Assembly: GCA_040389065.1 (NCBI GenBank)
Contig: JAZKAR010000016.1
Coordinates: 62,001-126,000 of the forward strand
DNA from: JAZKAR01 sp040389065
GTDB taxonomy: Bacteria > Pseudomonadota > Gammaproteobacteria > Burkholderiales > Casimicrobiaceae
Direction of reading: 5' to 3'
Length of the DNA stretch: 64,000 bases
Notes under the pieces: generated by a model
What the model saw: the letters and a program-made list of their open reading frames with translations, nothing else
Database searches by the model: none
What the model was told of the DNA's origin: nothing
Program-made: the position numbers and the translations under genes
Shown here: piece after piece, positions 35,848-44,468 of the stretch
How the letters are laid out: each line of letters opens with the position of its first letter
Position numbering within the stretch: the stretch's first letter is position 1

Positions 35848-35970
35848 TTTAGAAATTACACAGTTGGGTTCTCTCTGTGTTATGGCAACTTGCCGTACTC
35901 CATGTACTGTCTGCGTTACCATGCGGGGCATCCCATGCCTTGATAGAACTCAAGTGCGTAACTTCTAAAA
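35848..35970 (+). repeat. Palindromic intergenic repeat, copy A
   Basis: A 123-base copy of the family described at 37636. Left end TTTAGAAATTACACAGTTG and right end GTGCGTAACTTCTAAAA are near-perfect inverted repeats. It shares CAACTTGCCGTAC and GCGGGGCATCCCATGCC with copy B. It lies between the two outer-membrane-protein paralogues. Confidence 0.8.
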
Positions 35971-36039
35971 TTGATTAAATAAACGTCTATAAAGCTAGCT
36001 CCTGATCAATCGGGAGCTAGTGTCTCTTGAAGCCTAAAA

Positions 36040-36903
36040 TTACCAGGTGTAACCGATGCCGATATTCGCCATGGGTTGCACTTTTCCTACCCAGGGTGAG
36101 AACTTGCTAAAAGAGTCTTCAAGCTTAGTTTCTTCAGTTTGGCGATCTGTAATTGCTGCGTTATTTGCACTTAAGCTAGTTGGCAATTGAATTTTAGCTT
36201 CGGGCTTTTTACCAAAGGCTAAGCCAAAATCAGCCATAAACTTTAATCCAGTTTTAGTATTATTAGGGTTATGTTCATAGCCAAGACCCAGGTAAGGAAG
36301 CACGCTAGGTGATTTTACTTCTGCACTGAGCGTTTCTCCGGCAGCCAATAGATAATTATTTCCATTGAGGGCAATTTGGTTAGCGCTATTAGGTTTAGCA
36401 ATTCCAGTTAGTTTTGTTTGATTAAATACTAAGCCGCCTGTTACGCGCATACCGCTATCAGCGATTGGGTAATAGTCGCCATAAACACCTTCAGTACGAA
36501 GTTTAGCTTTACCTGTATAGCTGTTACCAGCCTTGGTAAAATCGCGGTTATAGTTAAGGCCGTTAATTTCTGCCCGAACCACCCAGCTAGGATTAACTTT
36601 TAATCCTATGCCAATGCCAACGCCTTGCGAACCAATTTGAGCATAACTATTAATAGGTGGCATGTCTGCCATACTACTAGCCGATGATGAACGATCACTA
36701 TTTATATCATTTGCAGCAGGGCGTCCTGTGTTGGAAACTTCTAGAGGCGCTGCATAAGAAGGAGCAGCTGAGGGTGAGTCATAATTTTGATTGGCTCGAG
36801 CTGGCGTTGTATTAGGAATATAATAAGGCTCTGATTGTGCAAAAACGGTAGTCGTTAATGCGCTGGCAATAGCAATGAATAATAGGCGCTTTTGCAGGCT
36901 CAT
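36040..36903 (-). CDS. Outer-membrane beta-barrel protein (paralogue 2)
   Basis: This 287-residue protein has a clear signal peptide (QKRLLFIAIASALTTTVFA, cleavage after residue 22). A Ser/Ala/Pro/Asn-rich linker runs to about residue 80, followed by a barrel with GVGIGIGLKVNPSWVVRAEI and LPYLGLGYEHN, ending in IGIGYTW. The strong ribosome site AGGAG lies 8 bases before the ATG. It is a paralogue of the protein at 34921, and both are on the - strand, separated by repeat copy A. An OmpW/OprF-like outer-membrane protein is the likely class, but its function is not known. Confidence 0.75.
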   Translation of the reverse strand: MSLQKRLLFIAIASALTTTVFAQSEPYYIPNTTPARANQNYDSPSAAPSYAAPLEVSNTGRPAANDINSDRSSSASSMADMPPINSYAQIGSQGVGIGIGLKVNPSWVVRAEINGLNYNRDFTKAGNSYTGKAKLRTEGVYGDYYPIADSGMRVTGGLVFNQTKLTGIAKPNSANQIALNGNNYLLAAGETLSAEVKSPSVLPYLGLGYEHNPNNTKTGLKFMADFGLAFGKKPEAKIQLPTSLSANNAAITDRQTEETKLEDSFSKFSPWVGKVQPMANIGIGYTW

Positions 36904-37332
36904 AAATTTCTCCTAAGGAGGAATAAACGTAATAACAGTGAACAGCTATTTCATCTCCCTAAACCATACATGGCTTATTTACGAACGAAATATGAGCATC
37001 TTTCTCAGAAAATCATACGATAATCTGTTATTAACGTTTGCCTGGCAACGCTCTAAAAATGGTTGTTGCCTATGTAGGCTACAAGCCTAAAAATGAACAA
37101 TAACTTTTGCAAACAACCTGTTTGAGTTATTCCTTTTCATATCTTTTTTTGTACAGATATGAAAAATGTTAACAAACGTATAGTTACATTGTTATCGTGC
37201 GTTTTTAAGCGCATAACCAAGGGTGTTTAACTTACCCTGCCGTTTATAAGATGCTCTCAGGGAGATCTCCTATAAAGAAACCCGCCCTTAACTTAATCAC
37301 GAATATGATCAGTGACATAGCACATGTTATTT
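36904..37332 (-). promoter_or_regulatory. Upstream region of the outer-membrane-protein gene
   Basis: These 429 bases hold no gene. They lie downstream of the TusA-like gene and upstream of the OMP gene, both on the - strand. They contain several short palindromes, including GGAGATCTCC at 37261-37270 and TAGGCT/AGCCTA near 37075-37089. No clear sigma-70 boxes were seen. A regulated OMP promoter is likely here but not demonstrated. Confidence 0.3.
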
Positions 37333-37575
37333 TTAACGGCGGCGCAAATAAAATATGTACTCGTTATCTTTGCTTGTTTTGTGGATAATCGGGTTATCTG
37401 TTTGATTTGAAAAGATTTCCATGTCTTTTTCAGCATTGGGATCTGTTGTAATTACCTTTACAATTTCACCTGAGTGCATGTCAGCTAATGCTCTTTTTGT
37501 TCTTAGAATAGGCAGAGGGCATTTAAGTCCGCGTGCGTCTACTTCGTGTTCAAAGTTCGGAACAGATTCGATCAT
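37333..37575 (-). CDS. TusA/SirA-family sulfur-carrier protein
   Basis: This 80-residue protein has the family motif LKCPLPILRTK, with the conserved Cys19-Pro-x-Pro active site that carries persulfide sulfur. The compact beta-alpha-beta pattern and acidic NAEKDMEIFS segment fit the TusA/YeeD group. It probably relays sulfur for tRNA thiolation or cofactor synthesis. A thiamine-sulfur pair thiS-thiG is in the same window but far away. The gene stands alone, with repeat copy B upstream of it. Confidence 0.85.
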   Translation of the reverse strand: MIESVPNFEHEVDARGLKCPLPILRTKRALADMHSGEIVKVITTDPNAEKDMEIFSNQTDNPIIHKTSKDNEYIFYLRRR

Positions 37576-37635
37576 ACTACGCGCTTCCTTTTTAACTGTT
37601 TGATTAACATTGATTATTGTAGCACTGATATAAAA

Positions 37636-37770
37636 TTAGAAGTTACGCAGTTGGCTCTCTCGGCGTGGGACGCCCCGCGTTATGCCAACTTGCCGTACTA
37701 CGTGTACTGCCTGCGTTGCCATGCGGGGCATCCCATGCCTTGATATAGCTCAACTGCGTAACTTCTAAAA
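37636..37770 (+). repeat. Palindromic intergenic repeat, copy B (fullest copy)
   Basis: This 135-base element is a large imperfect palindrome. Left end TTAGAAGTTACGCAGTTG is complementary to right end CAACTGCGTAACTTCTAA. Inside, GGGACGCCCCGC pairs with GCGGGGCATCCC with one mismatch, around a core containing CAACTTGCCGTAC and GTACTGCCTGCGTTG. It would form a long hairpin or cruciform. No coding capacity is evident. It lies between the TusA-like gene and fliR, just past the fliR stop. Confidence 0.85.
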
Positions 37771-37793
37771 ATAAAAGTTTACATCAAAAGATG

Positions 37794-38576
37794 TTAAGGG
37801 GTGCCTTTCCATAAGGGCAGCGTATGTCTTAATGTTTCAAGCACTAGGTTAATCCACCGTGGGGTTAATTCTTGCCAAATGGGTTGAGTTACCCACAGCA
37901 TTAATAGCCCTGCCAGTAACGTAGCAGGAAAGCTTAAAGAAAGCAGGTTAAGTGAAGGTGCAAGACGGTTAAGCATACCAAAACTCAAATTTAAAAAAAG
38001 AATTTGAATAACAAGAGGCAGAGCCATAAGGGCACCCCACTGAAAAAGTAAGGTTCCTAAGCCTAATAAAGGGGGAATTCCCTGCGCTGTAAAAGATGAA
38101 TGAATAGGTATCCATTCAAATGAATCTGCTAGCACCATCCACACCGCAACAGGGCTATTGCTTGTCCATAAAATAATTAAAATAATCCATGTCATTAATT
38201 CTCCTACAACGGGGCTACTTTGCGAGTTATGGCTGTCGTAAAGGGTCGCAAAGCCTAAGCCCATTTGCGTGCTTACCATTTGGCCTGCTAGGTTGACAGC
38301 CCCGAAAATTATTCGAACAGAAAAACCAATAGCAATACCAATAAAGAGTTGTTGAGCAATTGAAGATAACCATTCTTGAGGTGGCAGAAGCGTAGCATTT
38401 TTAAATGAGGGTAACAGTGCCCAGGTCATGGCAACACTTAGCAATAATTTGATACGCCGAGAAATATTATGATGGCCCCATATAGGGTCAGAAATGATCC
38501 ATCCTATAACTCGGCACCAAGGTAGTACCACCGTTGCGAGCCAAGGTTCTATTTGAGACGCTTGAAGTGTAACCAT
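37794..38576 (-). CDS. fliR: Flagellar export apparatus protein FliR
   Basis: This 260-residue integral membrane protein has about six to eight hydrophobic segments. The family pattern AGQMVSTQMGLGFATLYD lies near residues 94-111. FliR is a core subunit of the type III export gate in the flagellar basal body and works with FliP and FliQ. It is the last gene of the - strand fliLMNOPQR run, separated from fliQ by an unusually long 141-base gap. The start ATG has only a weak AAAG ribosome site. Repeat copy B follows its stop. Confidence 0.9.
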   Translation of the reverse strand: MVTLQASQIEPWLATVVLPWCRVIGWIISDPIWGHHNISRRIKLLLSVAMTWALLPSFKNATLLPPQEWLSSIAQQLFIGIAIGFSVRIIFGAVNLAGQMVSTQMGLGFATLYDSHNSQSSPVVGELMTWIILIILWTSNSPVAVWMVLADSFEWIPIHSSFTAQGIPPLLGLGTLLFQWGALMALPLVIQILFLNLSFGMLNRLAPSLNLLSLSFPATLLAGLLMLWVTQPIWQELTPRWINLVLETLRHTLPLWKGTP

Positions 38577-38717
38577 AGATATCTTTAAGCACTTTAACTT
38601 TTTCGAGTTATAACATTAGAGTGCAGGTTTTTTTCCTTATTAATGAAGGCTTCTAAGTAATACAAAAGTGATACAAAATCTTAAATTTTTTGAATTGTGC
38701 ACGGTCTTATTTATTAT

Positions 38718-38990
38718 TTAGTTTTGAATCACGGCAGGAATGGAAAGATAAAGTTCACGCGTATAGGTAGTTAATATTGTAATCATCCAAGGGCCTAGTA
38801 CAACGAGTGCAATTAATAAAAGTGTAAGTTTGGGAATAAAGGAAAGAGTGGCTTCATTGATTTGAGTAGCTGCTTGAAACAGACTGATGACAAAACCAAC
38901 CACTAGGGTTAAAAGGAGTAAGGGTAAGCTAAGCAGTAGTGTAGTTTGCACAGCTGCACGACCAAGGGTAACGACAATTTCTGCTTGCAT
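38718..38990 (-). CDS. fliQ: Flagellar export apparatus protein FliQ
   Basis: This 90-residue protein has two transmembrane helices (about 17-38 and 52-73). The conserved stretch VGFVISLFQAATQINEATL is the FliQ/SpaQ signature. FliQ forms part of the helical export-gate complex with FliP and FliR. Its length is normal. It follows fliP after 42 bases. Confidence 0.92.
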   Translation of the reverse strand: MQAEIVVTLGRAAVQTTLLLSLPLLLLTLVVGFVISLFQAATQINEATLSFIPKLTLLLIALVVLGPWMITILTTYTRELYLSIPAVIQN

Positions 38991-39032
38991 GAGTTGTCCT
39001 TTATTTATAAGTGGCTTAGCACTTTAATTTGA

Positions 39033-39866
39033 TCAAAAGCTCTGAACTAAAGAGGTGATCAAAATATTCCAGCCATCGACCAGTACAAATAACATTAGCT
39101 TGAAGGGTAAAGAAATAATAGAAGGCGAAAGCATCATCATCCCCATCGACATCAAAACACTGGCTACAACCATATCGATAATTAAAAAGGGCAAAAAGAT
39201 CATAAAGCCAATCTGAAATGCCGTTTTTAGTTCGCTAATTGCAAAGGCGGGTATAAGTGTTTTCATCGAAACATCTTCAGGCCCTTTGGGGCGTGCTTCT
39301 TTTGCCAGACGAATAAAAAGAGCTAAATCTTCTTGCCGGGTATGCTTAAGCATAAACCCGCGTAGGGGAGGGGTGGCTTTATCAATCGCCTGTTCCCCAG
39401 TGATTTGATCTTGGCTATAAGGTAAATAAGCCTCTTTGTACACCCGGTCTATGGTAGGAGACATAATAAAAAATGTTAAAAACAACGAAAGGCCAACAAG
39501 CACTTGATTAGGAGGTGATTGCCCTGTGCCCAACGCCTGGCGCAATAATGAGAACACGATAATTAAACGAGTGAACGATGTCATCATCAGTACAGCTGCA
39601 GGCAAAAAACTCAATGCAGTGAATAAAATCAGTGCCTGAATCTGTATACCATAGCTTGTATTATTGCCGCTTCCCGTAGCACTTAAAAAAGGAAAGCTAG
39701 GAGCTGCCCATAAAGATGCGCTCGAAAAGAAAAGTGTGATGAAGAATATGCGAAAAGCGATTGAAAAAATGGCTAATGGAAACGTGCGCTTAACAAATAT
39801 GGTAAATATTGTTTTAACCTGAAGATATTTTTTTAGCTGATGACTTAAAGAGAAAAAGCTGTTCAT
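39033..39866 (-). CDS. fliP: Flagellar export apparatus protein FliP
   Basis: This 277-residue protein is somewhat longer than typical FliP (about 245). The extra residues form an N-terminal extension of about 30 residues before the signal-like helix (FRIFFITLFFSSASLWAAP). The conserved pattern MMTSFTRLIIVFSLLRQALG near residues 99-118, SLFLTFFIMSPTI and the C-terminal membrane segments are clear. The ATG overlaps the fliO stop by 4 bases, which supports the long N-terminus, although a later start would restore normal length. FliP is the central pore-forming subunit of the export gate. Confidence 0.9.
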   Translation of the reverse strand: MNSFFSLSHQLKKYLQVKTIFTIFVKRTFPLAIFSIAFRIFFITLFFSSASLWAAPSFPFLSATGSGNNTSYGIQIQALILFTALSFLPAAVLMMTSFTRLIIVFSLLRQALGTGQSPPNQVLVGLSLFLTFFIMSPTIDRVYKEAYLPYSQDQITGEQAIDKATPPLRGFMLKHTRQEDLALFIRLAKEARPKGPEDVSMKTLIPAFAISELKTAFQIGFMIFLPFLIIDMVVASVLMSMGMMMLSPSIISLPFKLMLFVLVDGWNILITSLVQSF

Positions 39867-40297
39867 ACAGATGTTTTTTCCGTAGGTTGTTCAGGCGGTG
39901 GTGGAGTCGCATTTGGTTGCTTTAATGGGTATTTAAAGCGATGCAAGAGTGTTGCAAATGTCGTGCTGGAGGATGAAAGTTCAGAGGGCAGCCCTGTACT
40001 TGCTATAGCGCTAGGAGGATCAAAGCGATCAAGCAACTGTATAGTATGAGCTGTAACGCCTAATAGCAAGCATCTATCATCTACTTGCACCACCACAAGT
40101 TGCTCTCGAGGGCCTAGCGCGCAGCGGGCATGTAATTTTAGGCGGCCCTCAAACAATCGCCCCGAGGCTAAAAAACCCATGTGTTTGAACCACCACGCTA
40201 ATCCTAAAATAAGCGCAATAATCAAAAGGGTCCAAAGTAATGGCCACCACATGCTGGCTGAAGTTGTAAGCTGAGCAACAGGCTCGTGAGGAGGCAT
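39863..40297 (-). CDS. fliO: Flagellar protein FliO
   Basis: This 144-residue protein has one N-terminal transmembrane helix (WWPLLWTLLIIALILGLAWW, about 17-36) and a small soluble domain containing RCALGPREQLVVVQVDDRCLLLGV, the usual FliO pattern. FliO assists assembly of FliP rings. The C-terminus is Pro/Ser/Thr-rich. It lies 35 bases after fliN and overlaps fliP by 4 bases. Confidence 0.87.
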   Translation of the reverse strand: MPPHEPVAQLTTSASMWWPLLWTLLIIALILGLAWWFKHMGFLASGRLFEGRLKLHARCALGPREQLVVVQVDDRCLLLGVTAHTIQLLDRFDPPSAIASTGLPSELSSSSTTFATLLHRFKYPLKQPNATPPPPEQPTEKTSV

Positions 40298-40332
40298 GCT
40301 ATTAAGTTTTCCTGCAAAAAATGAGGGGTAAC

Positions 40333-40785
40333 TTACCGTTGAATACGGCGAATACGTTCGCTGGGCGTCACAATGTCGGTCACACGAATACCAAAGCGCT
40401 CGTTAACGACAACCACTTCGCCTTGAGCAATGAGGGTTCCATTAACCAGTACTCGCATAGGTTCTCCCGCCATTTCGTTAAGTTCTACTACTGAGCCTTG
40501 ACCCAGTTGAAGAAGATTACGAATCGGTATACGGGTGTGACCAAGTTCTACCGTAAGGCGAACCGGAACATCAAGCACCAGTTCGAGGTTTTGAGAAGAG
40601 TATTCTTCGCCGCCTACCCGAATCGGGCCGCTACTTGAAGCGGCTGCCCCGCCAAAATCTTCAAAGCGTGGGGAGGCAACAGGAGTAGAGTCTTGAGGGC
40701 TGCTAGCTTGCTCTGCTAGTGCTGCCGCCCAATCATCTGCCGAAATATCATCTTCGGAGTTTTGTACGTCGTTATTTGAGTCCAT
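40333..40785 (-). CDS. fliN: Flagellar motor switch protein FliN
   Basis: This 150-residue protein has an acidic, low-complexity N-terminus (about 1-65) and a C-terminal SpoA/FliN domain with LDVPVRLTVELGHTRIPI and RVLVNGTLIAQGEVVVVNERFGIRV, the canonical pattern. It forms the lower C-ring with FliM and FliY-type domains and binds export chaperone complexes. It overlaps fliM by 14 bases. Confidence 0.93.
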   Translation of the reverse strand: MDSNNDVQNSEDDISADDWAAALAEQASSPQDSTPVASPRFEDFGGAAASSSGPIRVGGEEYSSQNLELVLDVPVRLTVELGHTRIPIRNLLQLGQGSVVELNEMAGEPMRVLVNGTLIAQGEVVVVNERFGIRVTDIVTPSERIRRIQR

Positions 40786-41782
40786 TAGAGCCGCGTTCTG
40801 AAAGTGCTGTAGCTAAGTTAACGTCTAAGAGTCGCTCTACTTTGATGGCATAGTGTTTATTAGCCACACCGTAATGCCCTTCAATTAAAGGTACTCCATC
40901 AACATCGGCAAGAAGCGTTTCGGGTACATTCAATGGCAAAATATCGCCTTCCTGTAAATGCATAAGCTCGCGTAAGGTTAATACTGAAAAGCCAAAATTG
41001 GCGACGAGTTCTACTTCGGTATATTCAAGTTGAGATTTAAGCAACGCTTTCCAACGTTCATCGGTATTGGTGCTATCAGACTGCAAGCTGCTCGCTAATA
41101 TATCGCGAATGGGTTCAATCATGGCATAAGGAATACAAATATGGAAGTCGCCTCCGCCATTACCAAGTTCAAAATGGAAAGTGGAGCTTACAACGACTTC
41201 AGTAGGCGTAGCAATAGCTGCAAATTGAGGATTCATTTCTGAGCGAATATACTCTATTTTAATCGGATAAACAGGCTCCCAGGCGCGTTTATAGGCATCA
41301 AAAACGACCGTAAGCATCCGCTGAATAATACGTTGTTCTGTAGGAGTAAAATCGCGGCCCTCAACTCTCATATGAAACTGACCATCACCGCCAAACAACG
41401 TATCAACTACCGCAAATACAAAGTTAGGATCAAAAATCATCAGGGCAGAACCACGTAGTGGCTGAATTTGAATCAAGTTTAAATTCGTTGGTACGACTAG
41501 ATTGCGAATAAACTCACTGTATTTGGCAACTTTTACTTGCCCTACAGCGATTTCAGCGGTACGGCGTGTTAAATCAAAAAACCCCAGCCGACATTGACGT
41601 GCAAAGCGTTCATGAACAAGTTCCAGCGTGGGCATACGCCCACGCACAATGCGCTCTTGGCGCCCAATATCATAGCGTTTAACTGAATCGTCATCATCAC
41701 TATTTTCCTGGACATCTTCTTCCCCTGTCACGCCTTTTAAAAGGGCATCAACTTCATCTTGTGACAGGATATCGTTCGACAT
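40772..41782 (-). CDS. fliM: Flagellar motor switch protein FliM
   Basis: This 336-residue protein has the N-terminal CheY-P-binding segment ILSQDEVDALL at residues 4-14. The middle CheC-like domain includes LRGSALMIFDPNFVFAVVD, and a C-terminal SpoA-type domain follows. All parts are of normal length. FliM couples the chemotaxis signal to motor direction in the C-ring. It follows fliL after 25 bases in the same - strand operon. Confidence 0.94.
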   Translation of the reverse strand: MSNDILSQDEVDALLKGVTGEEDVQENSDDDDSVKRYDIGRQERIVRGRMPTLELVHERFARQCRLGFFDLTRRTAEIAVGQVKVAKYSEFIRNLVVPTNLNLIQIQPLRGSALMIFDPNFVFAVVDTLFGGDGQFHMRVEGRDFTPTEQRIIQRMLTVVFDAYKRAWEPVYPIKIEYIRSEMNPQFAAIATPTEVVVSSTFHFELGNGGGDFHICIPYAMIEPIRDILASSLQSDSTNTDERWKALLKSQLEYTEVELVANFGFSVLTLRELMHLQEGDILPLNVPETLLADVDGVPLIEGHYGVANKHYAIKVERLLDVNLATALSERGSNGLK

Positions 41783-41807
41783 TCTTCAGCTCCTGGTGTG
41801 AAACGAA

Positions 41808-42395
41808 TTATTGAAGAATAAAGCTGTCAAAATATACGGCTCTAACACCGTCGACAGGCGTTCCTTTAATAATTTTATTAATTTTCTCTTTCAGTTCTAC
41901 GGCAAGTTGTTTTTTGTGATTTACATCATCCAACCAGTCAAATTCTTTTGAGGATAGTATTAACATACATTCGTGCTGAATAATAGGAAGATACTGTTTA
42001 ATTTTTTCGTTAACTTTAGCATTAGATAATCGTAAGTCGATAGCTACCTGAAGATAATGATCAACGGGTGCAGTACCGCGACGCAGTTTAACGACAATTT
42101 TATCAATTGGCATGAAAATAGGGGGATGACCGCTATCATCTTCCTCTTCATCATTGGCTGATTGCGATGATTTCACCGCGGGCTTATTATGACCGTGAGC
42201 GGCCTCGCGGGTTTTTTTCCACCATAAGGCGAAACCTACCGCGCCTGAAATGACGAGTACAATAACAAATAATAGCGCGCCTAGCCGTTTTTTGTCAGAA
42301 GTGAGTTGTTTGAATTTACTAGGCGAAGCCGGAGGAGATTCTGAACCTTCTGCAGGTGCATGTGCTGCATCAGACGTTTTCTTTTCTTCAGCCAT
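41808..42395 (-). CDS. fliL: Flagellar basal-body-associated protein FliL
   Basis: This 195-residue single-pass membrane protein has a transmembrane helix near residues 37-58 (LGALLFVIVLVISGAVGFAL) and a periplasmic FliL domain (IVVKLRRG..., HYLQVAIDLRLS) with the usual C-terminal RAVYFDSFILQ. An AAAGG ribosome site precedes the ATG. It is the first gene of the run in this window. Just upstream lies a terminator-like hairpin that transcripts entering the operon must pass unless a promoter lies after it. Confidence 0.92.
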   Translation of the reverse strand: MAEEKKTSDAAHAPAEGSESPPASPSKFKQLTSDKKRLGALLFVIVLVISGAVGFALWWKKTREAAHGHNKPAVKSSQSANDEEEDDSGHPPIFMPIDKIVVKLRRGTAPVDHYLQVAIDLRLSNAKVNEKIKQYLPIIQHECMLILSSKEFDWLDDVNHKKQLAVELKEKINKIIKGTPVDGVRAVYFDSFILQ

Positions 42396-42409
42396 AAAAA
42401 GAGACCTTT

Positions 42410-42445
42410 ATTAAAACAAATGGCGAATTCCGAAGAACTCGCCAT
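42410..42445 (-). terminator. Intrinsic terminator or attenuator upstream of fliL
   Basis: On the - strand ATGGCGAGTTC, a TTCG tetraloop and GAATTCGCCAT form an 11-bp stem with one G-U pair. It is followed by TTTGTTTTAA. This is a textbook Rho-independent terminator. It lies only 24 bases before the fliL start, leaving little room for a promoter after it. Confidence 0.65.
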
Positions 42446-42462
42446 GTACGCTAAATGTACAT

Positions 42463-42483
42463 CTGTTGTATTGCCCTCAACAG
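42463..42483. repeat. Short inverted repeat in fliL upstream region
   Basis: CTGTTG and CAACAG are separated by 9 bases, upstream of the terminator-like hairpin. This could be an operator or part of the leader fold. The evidence is only the symmetry. Confidence 0.3.
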
Positions 42484-42541
42484 TCGATATCATCAATCAT
42501 TTTATCGTTTATGCTAACGAGATCGATAACATATTCTGACA

Positions 42542-43231
42542 TTAATGCGTCATTGTGGGCGGTGGCGGAACATCGGAGCTATCATCACTATCATCAAGGA
42601 AGTTATTGGTGCGTGCCGGTGTTGATGTTGCGGTAAACGCTGGATTATTTACATTAGCAGCATTCCCCTGAGGATTGTTGCTGCTTGTGTTAGACGTATC
42701 GGCAGCGCTACTGCTTCCTGAATTGCTACTCGTATTGATATTGCCTGATGAGTTTTTGTTATTGGCTGAGTTAGGATCGTCAGTTTCATCGCTATCATCA
42801 TTTTCTTCATCAGTGCCGCGGTTAGAACAGGCAAAAAGCCATCTATAACCATTGGGATCTTCAATACCACACATTCTGTCACCCCAGGCCATATCTTGAG
42901 GTTGGATAATGGGTAAGCCACCGAATTCAGTAGCGCGTTGGAAGATACCATCTACATCTTCTGTATAAATATAAAACGTTACTGGCGTTTCAGTACCTAA
43001 GCTAATAGGGGCCTTAGACTCCATTCCATAAGCGCCTTCAGGTGAGAACATCACCACCATTTGATCTTGATAATACATTTCGACGTGCTGAAGTTGTTCT
43101 TTTTCATCGCGAACAATATTACCAACTTGAAAGCCAAAAGCTTGAGCATAAAAACCAAGGGTTAATTCAGCATCCGTGACGATCACATACGGTGTCAGCC
43201 ACGGGGTATAAGGGGGGCGGGGATCACTCAT
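42542..43231 (-). CDS. VOC (glyoxalase-fold) protein with low-complexity tail
   Basis: This 229-residue protein has an N-terminal vicinal-oxygen-chelate domain (residues 8-137), with TPYVIVTDAELTLGFYAQAF and a C-terminal beta strand IEDPNGYRWLFA. This is the PhnB/YaeR-like pattern with two beta-alpha-beta modules. Residues 139-229 form a tail rich in Asn, Ser, Asp and Thr, ending in a proline cluster, which is unusual for this family. Metal ligands are not obvious because some usual His positions are replaced. The gene is next to the flagellar run and on the same strand, but the terminator-like hairpin separates them. Substrate unknown. Confidence 0.75.
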   Translation of the reverse strand: MSDPRPPYTPWLTPYVIVTDAELTLGFYAQAFGFQVGNIVRDEKEQLQHVEMYYQDQMVVMFSPEGAYGMESKAPISLGTETPVTFYIYTEDVDGIFQRATEFGGLPIIQPQDMAWGDRMCGIEDPNGYRWLFACSNRGTDEENDDSDETDDPNSANNKNSSGNINTSSNSGSSSAADTSNTSSNNPQGNAANVNNPAFTATSTPARTNNFLDDSDDSSDVPPPPTMTH

Positions 43232-43588
43232 GCGTTTCTCCTATTGATCGGGCCACAGAGGGTGAAAAGGATTATACTTTCAGCTTTAACGGCTCGAATT
43301 TAGATAACTCAAGGCAGGTAGAATAAGCGTTGCCAAGAGGTTTTGGAATCTTTGTATTAAGTTAACGGCACGAAGAAGGGCGTATCATAGCCAGCCCTAT
43401 TTTAAACGTACTGTTATTTAAATTTACAGGGAGCATTTGGGGATTTCAAGTATTTCAAAGTAAGGTAACCCAAATTACTACGTTATTTTTTCAATAAATT
43501 TCAATAAAAGCCTGACTGCTAGCTATATTAAGTTAGACTTTAAAAAAATGTAATGATAAGCCTAACACTGTTTTGAGAAAGGGACTAC
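43232..43588 (+). promoter_or_regulatory. Divergent intergenic region upstream of fabI
   Basis: These 357 bases separate the VOC gene (-) from fabI (+). No gene was seen. One candidate promoter for fabI is TTGCCA (43330-43335), a 17-base spacer and TGTATT (43353-43358), a good -35 and a fair -10. It would leave a leader of about 225 bases. An AAAGGGA ribosome site lies just before the fabI ATG. Confidence 0.3.
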
Positions 43589-44374
43589 ATGGGATTTCTT
43601 CAGGATCGTCGAATTTTGTTAACAGGCGTTTTAAGTAATCGCTCTATTGCTTACGGAATTGCAAAAGTAGCACTACGCGAGGGGGCTCAGGTAGCCTTTA
43701 GTTATGCGGGTGAACGTTTTGAGGAAAGAGTACGCGATTTAGCTACTTCATTGGTTGCGAATCCCTTAGTTTTACCTTGCGATGTAACAAGCGACGAGCA
43801 AATAAATGGCGTAGCAGAAACATTGCAGCGTGAGTGGGGTAAAGTTGATGGCATGGTGCATTCGATTGCGTATGCTAAGAAAGAAGCTATAGCGGGTGAC
43901 TTTTTAGATGGGTTATCACGTGAAAATTTTCTTGAAGCCCATGACATTAGCGCATATAGCTTTGCCGCATTAGCAAAGGCATTGCGCCCGAGCTTCTCTG
44001 ATGATGCATCGTTAGTCACACTTACGTATTTAGGGGCAGAGCGTGTAGTTGCTAACTACAACACGATGGGAGTTGCTAAGGCAAGTTTAGAAGCATGCGT
44101 GCGCTATATGGCATCAAGTTTGGGATCACAAGGGGTACGCGTAAACGGTATTTCTGCAGGGCCGATTAAAACATTGGCAGCAGCAGGAATCGCAGGATTT
44201 AGCCAAATTTTGAATCATGTTGAGAAACATGCACCACTGCGGCGTAACGTAACGATAGAAGAAGTTGGTAATGTAGCTGCGTTTCTTTTGTCGCCGTTAG
44301 CCCGTGCAGTAACGGGTGAGGTTATGTATGTAGATGGCGGCTATAATATTATGGCAGCAGGAATGGAAGCTTAG
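43589..44374 (+). CDS. fabI: Enoyl-[acyl-carrier-protein] reductase (FabI)
   Basis: This 261-residue protein has the FabI N-terminus RRILLTGVLSNRSIAYGIAK. The divergent SDR catalytic pattern is Tyr...(x6)...Tyr-x6-Lys, in LTYLGAERVVANYNTMGVAK, and the typical C-terminal VTGEVMYVDGGYNIM follows. FabI performs the last reduction of each fatty-acid elongation round using NADH. The sequence is of the Burkholderiales type, which supports the taxonomic inference. It stands first in a + strand group, followed by an unknown gene. Confidence 0.93.
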   Translation: MGFLQDRRILLTGVLSNRSIAYGIAKVALREGAQVAFSYAGERFEERVRDLATSLVANPLVLPCDVTSDEQINGVAETLQREWGKVDGMVHSIAYAKKEAIAGDFLDGLSRENFLEAHDISAYSFAALAKALRPSFSDDASLVTLTYLGAERVVANYNTMGVAKASLEACVRYMASSLGSQGVRVNGISAGPIKTLAAAGIAGFSQILNHVEKHAPLRRNVTIEEVGNVAAFLLSPLARAVTGEVMYVDGGYNIMAAGMEA

Positions 44375-44468
44375 TACCCCTAGTACCTTATACCAATAAG
44401 TAAGATCAATAAATAAGGCACGGGCAGGAGAGAGGAAGCGTTAGTGATTGCTTTAGGAGAAAAAATGT

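Noticed and set aside
35764..35931. N-terminal extension of the outer-membrane protein through repeat copy A
   Set aside because: The ATG at 35763 has a ribosome site and opens a signal peptide. The upstream codons are translated repeat sequence.
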